A stretch of 64,000 nucleotides of DNA from contig CAUYUJ010017981.1 of NCBI GenBank assembly GCA_963575745.1, positions 153,545 to 217,544 on the forward strand, in the 5' to 3' direction. The stretch's first letter is position 1. Each line of letters starts with the position of its first letter. A model generated the notes under the pieces. It was given only the letters and a program-made list of their open reading frames with translations. It was not told the DNA's origin and searched no databases. Positions 1 through 10,797 of this stretch are shown piece after piece. The position numbers were made by a program, and so were the translations under genes. This DNA comes from Prorocentrum cordatum. Lineage: Eukaryota > Sar > Dinophyceae > Prorocentrales > Prorocentraceae.

Positions 1-1
1 G

Positions 2-589
2 GTCGAGCTGGAGGCGCCCTCGGGGCGGCTGGGCGCGCTGGAGGAGGGCGCCGAGCCCACGGTCGAGCTGCAGGACGACCTGGCGGCGCTGTCCGTTCGG
101 CAGGGCGCGCTCGAGGAGGGCGCCGAGGCCAGGGGCGAGCTGGAGGTGCTCTCGCAGCGGCCGTGCGCGCAGGAGGCGACCTCCGAGCAGCTGGTCTGGC
201 AGAAGGGCGACTTGGCGGCGCTGTCCGAGCAGCAGGGCGCGCTGGAGGAGGGCACCGAGCCCAAGGGCGAGCGGGAGGTGCTCTCGAAGCCGATGAACGC
301 GCTGGAGGCTCGGTGCGAGCAGAGGGAGGCGCAGAAGGCCTCCCGCCACGCGTTCTGTGAGAGCTTGTTTTACTTCCTGGACGATTTCTCGGTGGCGGCG
401 GTGATATGCGTGGCCATTGGGCCCAAGACGGGAGTTGAGGCACTCCTGAGCTCGGCCGAGGCCCGCTTTCTCGGCGTCCGCCCCAGCACTGCAGGTTGGC
501 CAGATGCCGAGGAGCGTGAGCGTATCCTCGAGGGCCGCTTGCAGGTCGTCCATATGCAGAGGGGCGTGAGGGGCCCCCTCGATGATTGA
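2..589 (+). CDS. 3' end of a repeat-containing coiled-coil protein (partial)
   Basis: The frame is open from the first bases of the window to a TGA at 587-589, so the true start lies to the left. The first ~110 residues are Leu/Glu/Ala/Arg-rich and built from a repeat of about 35 residues; recurring pieces are QGALEEG and ExEVLS, and the phrase DLAALS recurs with small changes. This spacing of Leu and Glu suggests an extended coiled coil. The repeat is also visible in the DNA (compare 38-150 with 200-290). The last ~60 residues are different: a hydrophobic stretch (SVAAVICVAIG) followed by a charged tail. I do not recognise the family and propose no function. A recently expanded minisatellite inside a gene is equally compatible. 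Confidence 0.5.
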   Translation, partial: VELEAPSGRLGALEEGAEPTVELQDDLAALSVRQGALEEGAEARGELEVLSQRPCAQEATSEQLVWQKGDLAALSEQQGALEEGTEPKGEREVLSKPMNALEARCEQREAQKASRHAFCESLFYFLDDFSVAAVICVAIGPKTGVEALLSSAEARFLGVRPSTAGWPDAEERERILEGRLQVVHMQRGVRGPLDD

Positions 590-685
590 GGCAAGCAGTT
601 GCAGTCCGTTTGTGCTGTTTGCCTGTGTGAGTGAAGACTCCTGTGTTCAGTCGAGTTCACTTTGTCTGCACGGTTGTATATATTC

Positions 686-700
686 CAGCGCTTCGCGCTG
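686..700. other. Perfect short hairpin, TTC loop
   Basis: CAGCGCTTCGCGCTG: a 6-bp GC stem closing on TTC, just downstream of the first gene. It is one of several similar hairpins in the window (28036, 29233, 44345). Confidence 0.6.
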
Positions 701-903
701 ATGCCCCTCGACGGGGGTCTGAGCTGACAGGCCGAGCGGTGCCTCGGGGCCGATGTGCCCTGGAGGCAGCCTTCTGCGGCTCGTCTGGGCTCTCGGGGTC
801 CCTTGTGGCCCGCCCCCTGTCTTGGGACGGCCCCTTGTGGCTTTGGCCCCTCAGTGGGGCCAGGGCCCTTGTGGGCTCCTTTTAGCCTTTATAGGCCCCG
901 CGT

Positions 904-1047
904 CAACAGACACAGACACAGACACAGACACAGACACAGACACAGACACAGACACAGACACAGACACAGACACAGACACAGACACAGACACAGACACAGA
1001 CACAGACACAGACACAGACACAGACACAGACACACACACACACACAT
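904..1047. repeat. (CAGACA)n microsatellite
   Basis: About 20 near-perfect hexamer copies ending in a short (CA)n run. The open frames across it are low-complexity (Asp-Thr, His-Arg or Ser-Val repeats) and are not taken as genes. Confidence 0.95.
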
Positions 1048-1201
1048 ACTTTTTGCGTCAGCGGCTAGGCAGCGCTGGCGAATGTAGGGCATACGATTGC
1101 TAATTTAGCCGCGGTGCACGTGAGGAGGAATGGGAATGCCCGGCGCGGGCGGGGAGACGGAGGCCGGGCCCGCTCAGAGCGGGGCCTGGCCGCGGCGGGG
1201 C

Positions 1202-1202
<1 letters not shown>

Positions 1203-1240
<38 letters not shown>

Positions 1241-1275
1241 GCATGCACGCACGCACGCACGTATGCACGAACGCA

Positions 1276-1356
<81 letters not shown>

Positions 1357-1401
1357 CAAACACACACACACACACACACACACATACACACACACACGCA
1401 C
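1203..1401. repeat. (CA)n / (ACGC)n compound microsatellite
   Basis: Alternating CA runs and GCAC runs, with small interruptions. No coding signal. Confidence 0.95.
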
Positions 1402-2282
1402 ACTGGGCTAGCACATTCCTGGCGATCATCCATAATTAAGGTTTTCGAAGGGGGCGTTGTAATCCCCGTGAACGTTGGCCCAAAACGATCCACCCACGGA
1501 GCACTAGTACTCTCATGCGAGCCAATTGGAGTTCCCCATGGGGGCCGGAACCCCCGTGACGGGGGCTTTCAAAAATGGCCCGGCCCCAGTGCGCGAACGC
1601 CCTAACTGTGGCCTCTCCTCATGGGGGTGATAACCCTCACGAAGGGCTGCCCAACGCGGTCCAGTCCCAGCATGCGAGCCGAACGCCATCACAGCAGCCT
1701 GCTTGGGGCTCCTGTGCGGGGTGTCCCCGAGACGGGTGGGTCTGAATCTCGTCCAAGTCCAATGTGCCGGCGGGGCTCCGCCGCCAGGTGCCAGCCCTCG
1801 CGACAGGCGGCCCAACAAAACACTCCAGCACCAGTCCCACACGTCCGACGCCGTGGTTTAATCAAAACGTGAAACCCCGAAGGTCTGGACTTTCCCCCCA
1901 CGACGGGCTGTTAATCCTGAATCATTGTCTTGACCGCCCCGGGGCCCGGCAAGGGCCCCCGGGAGCCGAGAGTTTGCGAAAGCCCACCGTTGTGCTATTT
2001 CACAAAAACTTTGAGTGCCATATTCAGGCACCCTTGTTTGACAGCGCGTGGCTCGTCTACTGACCCGTACATGCTCAAGTGCACTCTCTGATCTCAGATT
2101 GCCATTCCTCCTGCGCGGCTGGCACGTTTCTCCTGCTGAGCCGATATCGCGCGACGTGGCTTGCGAACGAGGCTGGCTGGGCCTGAGGAAAGCTCCCTAC
2201 TGAGCAGGATCAGTCTTCATTGGATCGGGCCGCATCGGAGTGCGCCTCGAATCGGGCCGCGTCGGCCCCGAGTCGGAGCCGA
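1402..2282. other. Non-repetitive stretch without recognisable gene
   Basis: Only short, unrelated open frames occur here, with no domain motifs. It holds a few GC inverted repeats (for example around 1549-1563 and 1769-1786). Confidence 0.5.
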
Positions 2283-2720
2283 GTCGGATCACTCCTCCTC
2301 CTGCTCCTCCTCCTCCTCCTCGCCGGGCCGCGGCGCCTCGGCGGCCTTCCCCGCCGCCTCCTATCCCGCCTCGCCGGGGAGCGACGCCACGTGAATCTCC
2401 TCCGCCTCCTCCGCCGCGGCGCCTCCGTAGTCTTCCCCGCCGCCCCTTCTCCCTCCTCGCCGGAGAGCGGCGCCTCGGCCGCCTCGCTGGAGAGCGGCGC
2501 ATCGCGAATCTCATTTGCCTCCTCCGTCGCCTCCTTTTCCTCCTCGCCGGGCTGCAGCGCCTCGCCCTCCTCGCTGGGCAGCGGCGTCCTGTGGGTCTCC
2601 TCCGCCTCCTCCGCCGCCTCGTCCTGCTCGCTGGGCCGCGGCGCCTCGGCAGCCGCCGCCACCGCCTCCGCCGCCTCCTCGCCCTCCTCGCCGGGCAACG
2701 GCGCTAGGCGGGTTCCCTCC
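2283..2720. repeat. GC-rich degenerate minisatellite (CTC/GCC, about 60-90 bp period)
   Basis: Repeats of the pattern CTCCTCGCCGGGCnGCGGCGCCTCG with CTCCTCCGCC spacers. Because the periods are mostly multiples of three, long frames stay open on both strands: Glu/Ala-rich on the minus strand, Leu/Arg/Ser-rich on the plus. A Glu-rich repeat protein on the minus strand (2210-3112) cannot be excluded, but nothing supports it beyond openness. Confidence 0.7.
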
Positions 2721-3439
2721 CCTGGTGCCGGGCGCGCTGCCTGGGGCCTCCCTCTCCTCCGCCTCCTCGCCGTCCTCTTCCTCCTGGTGTCCTGCTGGAC
2801 GCCTGGTGTCGGCAATGCCGTTGCCTCCTTCCACTGGTCGCCGTCGTGGTGCTGCTGATGGGGGCGCTGCTGGTTCCCATGGTGGTGGCGCTGCTGGCCG
2901 ATGCACAACGGCGCCATGCAAGCATCGGGCAACATCGACTCGCTGGAATATCGGAATCGAATTGGATCGGGCTGGCTGGGATCGATGCCGAATCGGATCG
3001 ATCGGATCGAAATTGGCCCTGCACTGGGGCCTGAGGAGAGCTCCCTACTGAGAGGAGAAAGCACCCGCGACGCGTGGTCCAAGACGGTGCACACACACAC
3101 ACACACACACATTCGGAGCTCTGAGCGGACGTCTTGGATCTCGCGGGGGACGGCGCCAGAGGCTCAGCCAGGGGCCCCCAGTGCAGATCCAAGAAATCCG
3201 CACAAAACTCCGAAAGCGATTGAGGGGTGGCCCAAGAGGGCCCACTCCAAAAATTATGGACGCGCCCAACTGGGCTTCTGCGGCACCGGGCCTCCCTGTG
3301 GCTCTCTGCAGAAGCAAAAATCGGTTTGCTTCCCATGTGCGAGCGCCCTCGCTGTGGGCGGTATATTGTGGGCTCCGAAGGGGCATCCTCGAGAGGGGTA
3401 GTGATGATGATGACGACGATGCCACGATGAAACGAAGAT

Positions 3440-3600
3440 CAGTTAGCTCAGTCCAGCTCAGCCCGTCCCAGCCTGACTGTCCAGCTCAGCCACGCTCAGG
3501 CCAATTCAGTCCAGCTCGGCTCAGTCCAGCCAGCCACAGCTCACCTCCGCTCAGCCCAGCTCACTCGAACTCATTCCAATTCACTCAACCTTGGCCTTGT
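3440..3600 (+). repeat. CAGCTCAGTC-type short tandem repeat
   Basis: Degenerate copies of CAGCTCAGTCCAGC with about 10-bp spacing. Just upstream, at 3404-3425, is a short GATGATGACGACG run. Confidence 0.7.
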
Positions 3601-4384
3601 CTATTCGACAAGGCCTACACACTAATGTGTTTCTTGGTGGCGTTCCACCTGCCTCCCTTCGGCACGCTAAGGCGTGTGCGAATCGTTGCGGGGGCGCAGT
3701 CCATGACCCACCCCCCATGATAGCGAGTCAAAACTGCCCAGACATAGTTTCAAGACACGGTATCGAACTGACCAGGCGGCTTCCGTACCAGATGTTCATG
3801 GCGCGTTCTGTGACCCATGGACTCTTACTTACGGAACGTTGTTGATGCCCCAAGCAGGCCCCACGCAGCCCCAAGAAGCCCCAAACAAGCCACCAAGAGA
3901 CACCCAACGTAGGCTACAACGAGACCTCAGCAGGGCAACACCAAACACTACATGCTACCAGCCCTCCTGGTGGCAAACGGCTCAGAGACGAATCATGCGC
4001 TCTTCTGTAATTGCAAGCCTTACGGAACAACGTCTTCTACGGACACGGTTGGTGAACACCCCGCCGCCCACTCGAGTCACCACCGATCCGAAACCACACG
4101 GTCACACCTCGACACCACCACTGCCAAAAACAATGCCACATGGCCGCAGACTTTGAGCAGTGTGTGTGCGACCAATCGTCATATGTTGCTTTGCATGGTG
4201 TGGGAGGTCACGTGTTCTGCCAGGCGGTGGTCTGCCACCCATGTCAAAACAAAACCGTTCGTGGGTGAACACACCATGCGCACGCACGCACACACACCAT
4301 ACATAATTCTGACCGCCCCGCCGACACCGTGCGATTGACAGATATGGTGGGGGTGTCGGATATTGTCCGATGTGTGCTGCCACG
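3601..4384. other. No recognisable gene
   Basis: Moderate-complexity sequence with only short open frames, including a CA/GCAC run near 4277-4300. I see no motif or repeat that explains it. Confidence 0.4.
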
Positions 4385-4600
4385 TGCACCAGCCACTCAG
4401 CGCGTGTCGCCCACGTGGCGCACCTGGTGCGGCTGAAGCACTTGGCACACCTGGCACACGTGGAGCACGTGAACACGTGGCGCAATGACGCACGAGGCGC
4501 GCCTTGCACGCCTGGGCCCATGAGGCCACTGGCGTGCGTGGCGCACCTGACACGCGTCGCCCACCTCGAGAGCGTCGCGCACCTGGCGTCTGCATTGGCT
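4385..4600. repeat. CACGTGGCGCACCTGG degenerate tandem repeat
   Basis: Period about 9-18 bp, built from GCGCACCTGG and CACGTGG words. Frames are open on both strands because the period is a multiple of three. Confidence 0.75.
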
Positions 4601-4737
4601 CGCAATTAATGTCCATAAAACGGTACGCTCTGCCTATGCGTGGACAGTCTTGGGCGCCTTTCGGTCCGTCTTGGGGTCGGGAGCGGAGGCCAGGGTGAAG
4701 ACCTCAAGACCCTCCTCTTCGTCTTCCTCCTCCTCCG

Positions 4738-4880
4738 TGTTCCAGAAGGGTGGCTCCATAACGCGGCGTGCGCATGTCGTGCTGGCTTCACCGTCCATGG
4801 TTCGTTTGAGGCTGACGGTGAGCCTTGTCGACCGATACCGATACCGAGACCGTTTCCCAAGGCCGCTTCGGGACATTGTT
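4738..4880 (+). repeat. Dispersed repeat family A, copy 1
   Basis: Matches 9000-9125: shared words include ACGCGGCGTGC, GTGAGGCTGACG, GAGCCTTGTCGACC and a CGATACC run, followed by a CGGGAC-CAT/ATT tail. Both copies lie near a CTC tract. It looks like a dispersed non-coding element of about 140 bp. Confidence 0.75.
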
Positions 4881-4950
4881 GGGCTGTCTTGTACGCCTCT
4901 TGGACCGTCTTCGGGTCGGGAGCGGAGGGGAAGAGGGAGGAATCCTCCAA

Positions 4951-5022
4951 ATCCTCCTCCTCCTCCTCCTCCTCCTCCTCCTCCTCCGCATCATCATCAT
5001 CATCATCATCACCCTCCCCCTA
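4951..5022. repeat. (CTC)n then (CAT)n
   Basis: About ten CTC units followed by about seven CAT units. Confidence 0.95.
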
Positions 5023-6350
5023 AATGTACGGTGGCCGCCCTGGACATCTTGGACCAAGTTCTGGAGAGGGAGTCTGGGATCGAAGACCGCCTCGCGGTCC
5101 TGAACTCGGCGTGAACGTGTGTCGCTGGCGGCATGGCGAGATCCGTCAGCATTCGCACGGACACGCCGATCCAGTCGCCAACCGTGCCGCGCGTAGGACT
5201 ACAACAGATCAGATGGGTACCAAGAGAGGCGAGGGATGTGGAGCTCAGGGCCAGTTGGATGAGCCTTTCGATTCCCATTCGTTGGTCGAAAGGCAAAGTG
5301 ACTGATGTTACTCGAAGGCTCCAAATGGGGACGAAGTTTGTCTTGCCGAGATCCTCCAGAGCATCCAATCCCCTCCGCCCGAGCTTGAAGGTTCCGAAGA
5401 GTTTGCACGCCTGCTCGCCAGTGTTAGGACTGATCTAGGTGCCGCCACTCAGGACCAGGACTGGGGCCCGATGGACCCGACGCTAGTCTTGCAGGTAGTT
5501 GAAGAGCTAAACGAATCAATAAACCATGCGCTGCAAGCAGAAGAGGCCACAGACCGCCAAACAGAAACGACGTCTTGGAACAACTGTGTCCAGGAAGCCA
5601 TGTCCCGTGAGGTTGTCTGGGCTCACAGGTGGACGTCCAAACTCACAGCTTGGCAACATCAGAAGGTCTGGTGGCCTTCTCTGCAACGTGTATTATTCTG
5701 GCAGGTCTTTTGAGCTACTCCAGTCAGGGGCTGCGCACCTGCAGAACCTGCGGCACGTCACGCCGCAGGCGCAGGACTTCATCTTGCCGTCGGCTGAGCG
5801 GGACCACCTTGAGCCCATCACGCCAAGGCAGGCCCTACCAGCAGCCATACGTTTTCCCAAATCTATGGGTCAGGCATGGGACGGCTACCATCCCCGACAT
5901 CTCGCGTGTCGTAGCAACCAGGAGCCCGAACAAGTATGTAAGCTTTTGGCTCCGATCGAGGACATTTGAGCTTTCCCGACGGCCGTTCAAAGCATCCATC
6001 ATCGCGACTTCAATTGAGAAGCACAACACAGACCAATATGAACGCCCATCGAACCGAAGCATTGGGATACTTCCGTCAATCTGGAGGGCGTGGTCCAACA
6101 CCCGCCAGGAGGAGGCTCGGAGGCGGCAGAGGGCTAACAAGAGATCTGGATTAGCTCGTCAGGCTGGTCGAGGAGTGTTAGAGACTGCCTGTGCCCAGGC
6201 CATTCGGGCCGAATTGCTGGTTATCAAAAGCAGGATGTCCATACTAGTGGTGTCCTGTGGGGTTCATCGAAGTACTCTGATAATATCAACAGGGTGAGGT
6301 GGAAATCTCTGGCTATTTCCTAGGGGTTCTCGGAGACGCCTGGGTGCCTC

Positions 6351-7474
6351 ATGATGAACCAGGACGGAGGGCCTCGTGTGGTTGCCACAGAGACCCTGGC
6401 TATGTATGCTGGCTGTGCTACCGAACGGTTTCCCGCGGGCTTCTCGCTCGCGACCGTCCATGGCCAGATGTATTCAGCGCCCCACCTGGACTCCTGGGCC
6501 CCGAGGTTCCACAACGCTGAAACCTCGATCTGCACGAACGTTTTCATGTTGGCCAGCCACCACACCAACATTCACCTTCTTGTGTCGGAGTTGGCGAAGG
6601 CCACGGACAGCATGCTGGATTCAATCCAGGAAGATCGCGATTGCCCCGTTGCGTTGCACACGGCGGCGGTGCTCGGCTCGTCCGCCATGGCGTAGCAGAA
6701 GTTGGCCAAAGCTTCAAGCAAGTACAGCGGACCCGACGGGCCCGAGCAAGCGTCATCTGCGCCAAACCGCGGGGTTGATTGTACCGTGGGGACCAGGGTC
6801 TCCAAGAAGACCCGCACCACATTTCAGATGCGCACGTGGAAAATGAGGAGACTCCACTGTTTGGCTCAGCTCAGGCGTGCAGGAGCGAATATGCGCCAGA
6901 CCAGACTGGCCTGAAGGCCGCCGCCTACCACGGCACAGAGATCGCGGGCCTCACGAACCCCGAGCTGCGAGAGGCCAGATCCTTGTACCCAAAGATTGTT
7001 GGTCCCCGATGCGCCACCAGATCCAAGTCTCTGGCGCTGTCTTCTTTGGGAGATCATACGAAGGAGGGTGCTGCTTTGGAACCGGACAGCTATCGGTCCA
7101 ACTTAGTCTGGAGAGTTGCTCATTCACCTGGAACTGTGGGCTTCACCATCTCCAGCCTCAAACCCCAAGCCCAGCTGGCCCTCGAGAAGCCCCTTCTGAA
7201 GTGGCACCAAATCCGCTGTCCTTTGGGAGCCGCAATACTCAGTCTGGGCCGTCTGGGATGGTCAATGTCCGACCCCTTCGTCTTCCAGGATTATGCAGGA
7301 CAACGGTCCCCTCTCATCACGATCTCCCCCGCCCGCCTCAAAAAGATGTTTCAGACGCGGTGGCATCAGCAGTTGAATTTACAGGCTGTCACCTACCTCG
7401 ACCTGTCCGAGCCCCTCGGCACGTCTGTCATGCAGCACGCGCTGCAGAATACCACGATCCCGAACCATGCGTAA
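6351..7474 (+). pseudogene. RT thumb/connection fragment
   Basis: One frame (6351-6914) gives a Lys/Arg-rich segment with SKKTRTTFQMRTWKMRRL and is broken by a TAG at 6693. A second frame (6779-7474) continues with the YHGTEIAGL segment typical of the region after the RT catalytic core in such elements, then a LGAAILSLGRLGW segment. The switch lies near 6860-6900. The catalytic YxDD region is not recognisable, so this is the C-terminal half only. Confidence 0.5.
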
Positions 7475-7739
7475 GACGCTGCTGTCGTACGGGTGCCCGT
7501 GCATTCGAACTCAGGAAACGATTATATGATTGCAGCAGGTTCTGCAGGCGAGGTGGCGTGTGAGTTGTGCAAGGGCCCCGTCGACTCGATTCCCCACAGG
7601 CTCTTCGAGTGCCCGTGAACTCACACTTTGAGGCCAGAGAAATTAAAAGAGGGTCACGTTCAGCAGTTCACTGATCCGAGGAAGGGGGGGTCCATGCGTT
7701 CAGGGGTTCCAGCTTCTTCCTGATCCGGTTGCTTTTAAA

Positions 7740-8258
7740 TTGTGCGGTCTACTGGTCTGGAGATGGTCAACCCAAGGTCAAGGAGGTTGCTGTACAAGGG
7801 GAGTTTTGAACGATGGCAGCGTTTTACAACCTGGGCCCGCGGATTACGATGCCCCCGCTTGGTCCGTGGTCAAAGACGACGAGGCTGGGGACCTGGTTGC
7901 CACCCTCTCTGGCCCCGTGGAGGCCAGCCTGCCCCCCGCGTCGCCCGCTGCCGAGCACCTGGGGATTCTAGCTGCCGCCTCGTGCCCCAGTATCACCAAA
8001 GAACGCGTAGAAGATTTCAGGGGTATCCCCTAGGCCCACCAGAACCCAGAGGAAGTAGGAAAGATATGTACGCTGGAGTTCTGTTTCGGCCAAGGCCCAG
8101 GACAATTTGTTCTTTCCCTCGCGATCGAAAAAGCCAAGGTCCACCAGGACCTATAGGTCCTAGAGGCTGGCTCGCGGGACTGGTTTGTAGTTAAAGGTAA
8201 CGATTGGGCTGACAAGGTCGCCCAGCAAACTGCTGCCCGCATCCCAGGTCCGTCCTAG
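7740..8258 (+). pseudogene. RNase H domain remnant of the retroelement
   Basis: One frame gives WSVVKDDEAGDLVATLSG, then AAEHLGILAAAS (position of the catalytic Glu), then KGNDWADKVAQQTA, the usual C-terminal RNase H segment with its Asp. In-frame TAG codons interrupt it at 8031 and 8151, and the natural end is a TAG at 8256-8258. The first catalytic Asp (normally in a TDGS-like motif) is degraded. Confidence 0.6.
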
Positions 8259-8885
8259 CAGGATCTCGGATTGCATATAGAAAAGTCAGTGGCCGAGTCA
8301 AGAATGGTCAGATCTGCTGCAGGGGCGCACACTCTCTGGTCTCCCCTAGCCCCTCGCACGGGCAAGAAGGCCTATGAGAAGCCCTCTAAGAGCCTAAACC
8401 CTCCAGTAGGGGCCGCTGGAGCGGTCCGAATCTGGACCGAATCCCCGTCACAATCTGTGGGTCAGCCTCGGCGTGCCCGTGCGTGCGTGATCGGCATCAA
8501 TGGGCTTGGCTTAATATGCGTTGGTTGTGCTTGGCCTGCCACACGCAAGCAAGGACTGACAGCACACGTACGGCCCGCATGCTCGTAGCATGCCCTGGCA
8601 ATCATGTTGCCCTTCCTTCTCTAATTCGAGCGCCCAAGAAGCACGCCCTGTTAATGTGCGATTACCTTGAAGTTGAGTCTTTCATTGTGGTGTGCAAGAG
8701 GTGGGGCCACTAGCAAAAGGAGCTTGAAGGCCGCCCCCCTACTTTCCCAGCCGATCCCAGCAGCACAGCTCATCAAGGAAGGGACTCATAGGCAGGCCGA
8801 AGAGAGCGTAAGTGGATGATCGGATGTAACCCGATGGTTTTGTTTAAGAGTAGGGTCGGCCTAACCTTCGCCTTCCCTCATAACC
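8259..8885. other. No recognisable gene
   Basis: Unique sequence, short open frames only. No repeat or motif seen. Confidence 0.4.
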
Positions 8886-8889
8886 TGTG

Positions 8890-8990
8890 ATGGTACTCCT
8901 CCTCCTCCTCCTCCTCCTCCTCCTCCTCCTCCTCCTCCTCATCCTCCTCCTCCTCTTCCTCCTTCTCCAAACCTTCCTCCGCCTCCTCCA
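8890..8990. repeat. (CTC)n tract
   Basis: About 20 CTC units with a few CAT/CTT interruptions, directly before dispersed repeat A copy 2. Confidence 0.95.
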
Positions 8991-8999
8991 GCGCCCAGC

Positions 9000-9125
9000 G
9001 TGTTCTGGAAGGTACCCGCAAAAACGCGGCGTGCACACTTGCTGGTTTCATCTTTCGTTGCGCGTGTGAGGCTGACGATGAGCCTTGTCGACCAATCTCG
9101 ATACCAAGGGCCCTTTCCTGGGCCG
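9000..9125 (+). repeat. Dispersed repeat family A, copy 2
   Basis: Homologous to 4738-4880, same orientation. Shared words include ACGCGGCGTGC and GAGCCTTGTCGACC. Confidence 0.75.
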
Positions 9126-9250
9126 TATCGGGACCATCTTTGGCCGTCTTGGGCTCCTCTTGGGCCGTCTTGGGGCCGTCTTCGGAGGGCTATTGGAGGC
9201 CTCTTGGGACCTCTTGCGAGCCTCTTGGGGCCTTCTGGGAGCCTGTCGGG
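9126..9250 (-). repeat. CCAAGA-type degenerate repeat, reverse orientation
   Basis: GGCCGTCTTGGG / GGCCTCTTGGG words at about 15-bp spacing: the reverse complement of the CCAAGACGGCC / CCAAGAGGCC repeat found in many parts of the window. Confidence 0.75.
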
Positions 9251-9254
9251 GCGG

Positions 9255-9520
9255 AAGTCTCGGATTTCCGGTCCGCGTTCCCACTCTACCTGCCCGATGG
9301 ACCCGTCTGGTCCTGCCACGGGCTTTCTGCTCTCCTCCCCTGCCTTAGGTTCTGCACCAAATACACGCTGCAGGTGAGAAAGATATACTTCCAAGGGGGG
9401 ACGATGGAAGACGACGAAGGCGGGTACCGATGGACTTGGGATATACGTGTTGAATGGCGCGCGAGCAGATAAAAACGAACAGTCTTCAACTGATTGCTGC
9501 TGTTGTTGTTGAGTTCTCAA
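9255..9520 (+). repeat. Dispersed repeat family B, copy 1
   Basis: Matches 22410-22715: shared CCGTCTGGTnCTGCCAC, an AAGATATAC word, a GGGTAC word, GGGATATACGTG, then a GCGAACA/ACGAACA-type tail and a TTGTTG-rich end. Function unknown. Confidence 0.7.
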
Positions 9521-10635
9521 TGCTTAAGAACAGTTGTTTTATGTTTGCTTATCGTGTCTCCGTTCTTTGTTCCTGCCTACGTTCCAATGGTCGATAAGGA
9601 GCAGCTGACTCTGGCTGGCGCCCCTGGCGTTCTGTCGTCAAACAAATATGTTCCGCGGCGCCCGCAGTGCAAAACTCGCGGCCCCCCCTGCTCTGCGAGG
9701 ACAACACCACAAAAACGAAATGGCAGGGTAAGCCAGCGTGGTAAGGTATACTAGAGCAGCCCTCCTCATCCAAGTTTGGGTGTTGTTCTCGCGCGCTGGG
9801 CATGCGCCCCCACCAGACTGCGTCGCTCTGGGCTCGACAGGGCGGGAGTTTCACTGTGCAAGTCACGCGGTGCCAGCGACTTCGAGTAGACGATTGCACA
9901 CATGGCGAAGAGAATCGCCCAACAGTAAAACTCCACCCCTGGAGACAGCCAGAGACCAACCTCACTACTTAATTAGCCAGCACATGCGAGATGACAAAAC
10001 CGTCGCTCTGTACCATGAAGATCTGGGGTAATTGACCCGCCGTGTACCTGGACAGATCTCGCGCATGAAGTAGACAGGGGCGGCTGGCATCTCCAAAGGC
10101 CAACTCGCCCATGCCCATGCGAAGCATCAGGGCTGAGACGATAAACCTCGCCCAGCAACTGCTGAGACCGACGGGTCTACGACAAAACTTCAGCCCCCGG
10201 CCTCAGAGGGCCGCGCCACCGAAGAGGGCACCCTGCTGGAGGTACGGCCCTCTGGCGAAGAAGCCTCTCTCGGGCCGAATGGCACAGGCCACTCTGCCTC
10301 GACAGAATCGGAGAGGCCCCCGAGGTCTGGCCCGCTAAAGAGAAGCCTCGCGAAATGCCTCGGGCGCAGGGCATGCTGCGTGGAAGCGAGGTGCGGCGGC
10401 CATTACGCCGAAGAACCACGCTAGGAGATCTGGCGAGTAGACCTTTTGCGCGCATCTGTGGGCCACTCCGAGCTGGGCCTTCGCCAGCTGGGAACCTCTT
10501 GGATGTACGGAGAACTCGGGCAGACGAACGCAGCTTCAAATTGCGCATGCAGTGCGTTCTGTGCGCTAGATCGAAGTTTGGGGATCTGGCGCATCCTGGC
10601 ACACAATCGTGCGCGAGATGCCGATCGCACCTAGG
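9521..10635. other. No recognisable gene
   Basis: Several open frames of 60-160 codons overlap on both strands (for example 10177-10650 minus), but none shows a domain motif and they shadow each other. I call no gene. Confidence 0.4.
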
Positions 10636-10755
10636 TATTCGCCGGCCCAACGGGCCAGAGGCGTGCTAAGATCTCCGGAAAATGGTTAACAAAATTTCTA
10701 GTTCGCGCGCGCGGGGCGGCCCCTGGGGGTCCCCCGGCGAAAAGTGTCCCGACCG
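10636..10755 (+). repeat. Dispersed repeat family C, copy 1
   Basis: About 115 bp shared with 14596-14706: both carry CGCCGGCCCAACGGGCCAGA, GTGCTAAGA-CTCCGG, a CGCGCGCGCGGGGCGGCC word and CCCCTGGGGGTC, ending in a CGAAAAGTnCCC word. Confidence 0.8.
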
Positions 10756-10797
10756 CAGCCCGACCAGGTCTACTCAGAGATGGTTTTGAGGGCCTTT

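Larger units (their letters stand above)
5130..8258 (+). mobile_element. Decayed non-LTR retrotransposon
   Basis: Pieces of a dinoflagellate-type non-LTR polyprotein occur in order on the plus strand but in changing frames: an RT thumb/connection region (about 6350-7474), a C-x2-C-x8-H-x4-C zinc knuckle (about 7560-7614), and an RNase H domain (about 7740-8258). The order matches the better preserved element at 36.5-43 kb, whose zinc knuckle (CPRCKAAPETLRHRIWEC) is spaced the same way. The 5.1-6.3 kb part probably holds older upstream coding sequence, but I cannot place domains there. No terminal repeats or target-site duplications were found. It is certainly inactive: frameshifts and internal stops are numerous. 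Confidence 0.65.

Noticed and set aside
2210-3112. 300-codon Glu-rich minus-strand protein
   Set aside because: Overlaps a GC minisatellite whose period is a multiple of three; both strands are open and no domain is visible.
10177-10650. 157-codon minus-strand ORF
   Set aside because: No motif, overlapping frames of similar length on the plus strand, and Arg/Ser-rich composition typical of GC-rich noise.
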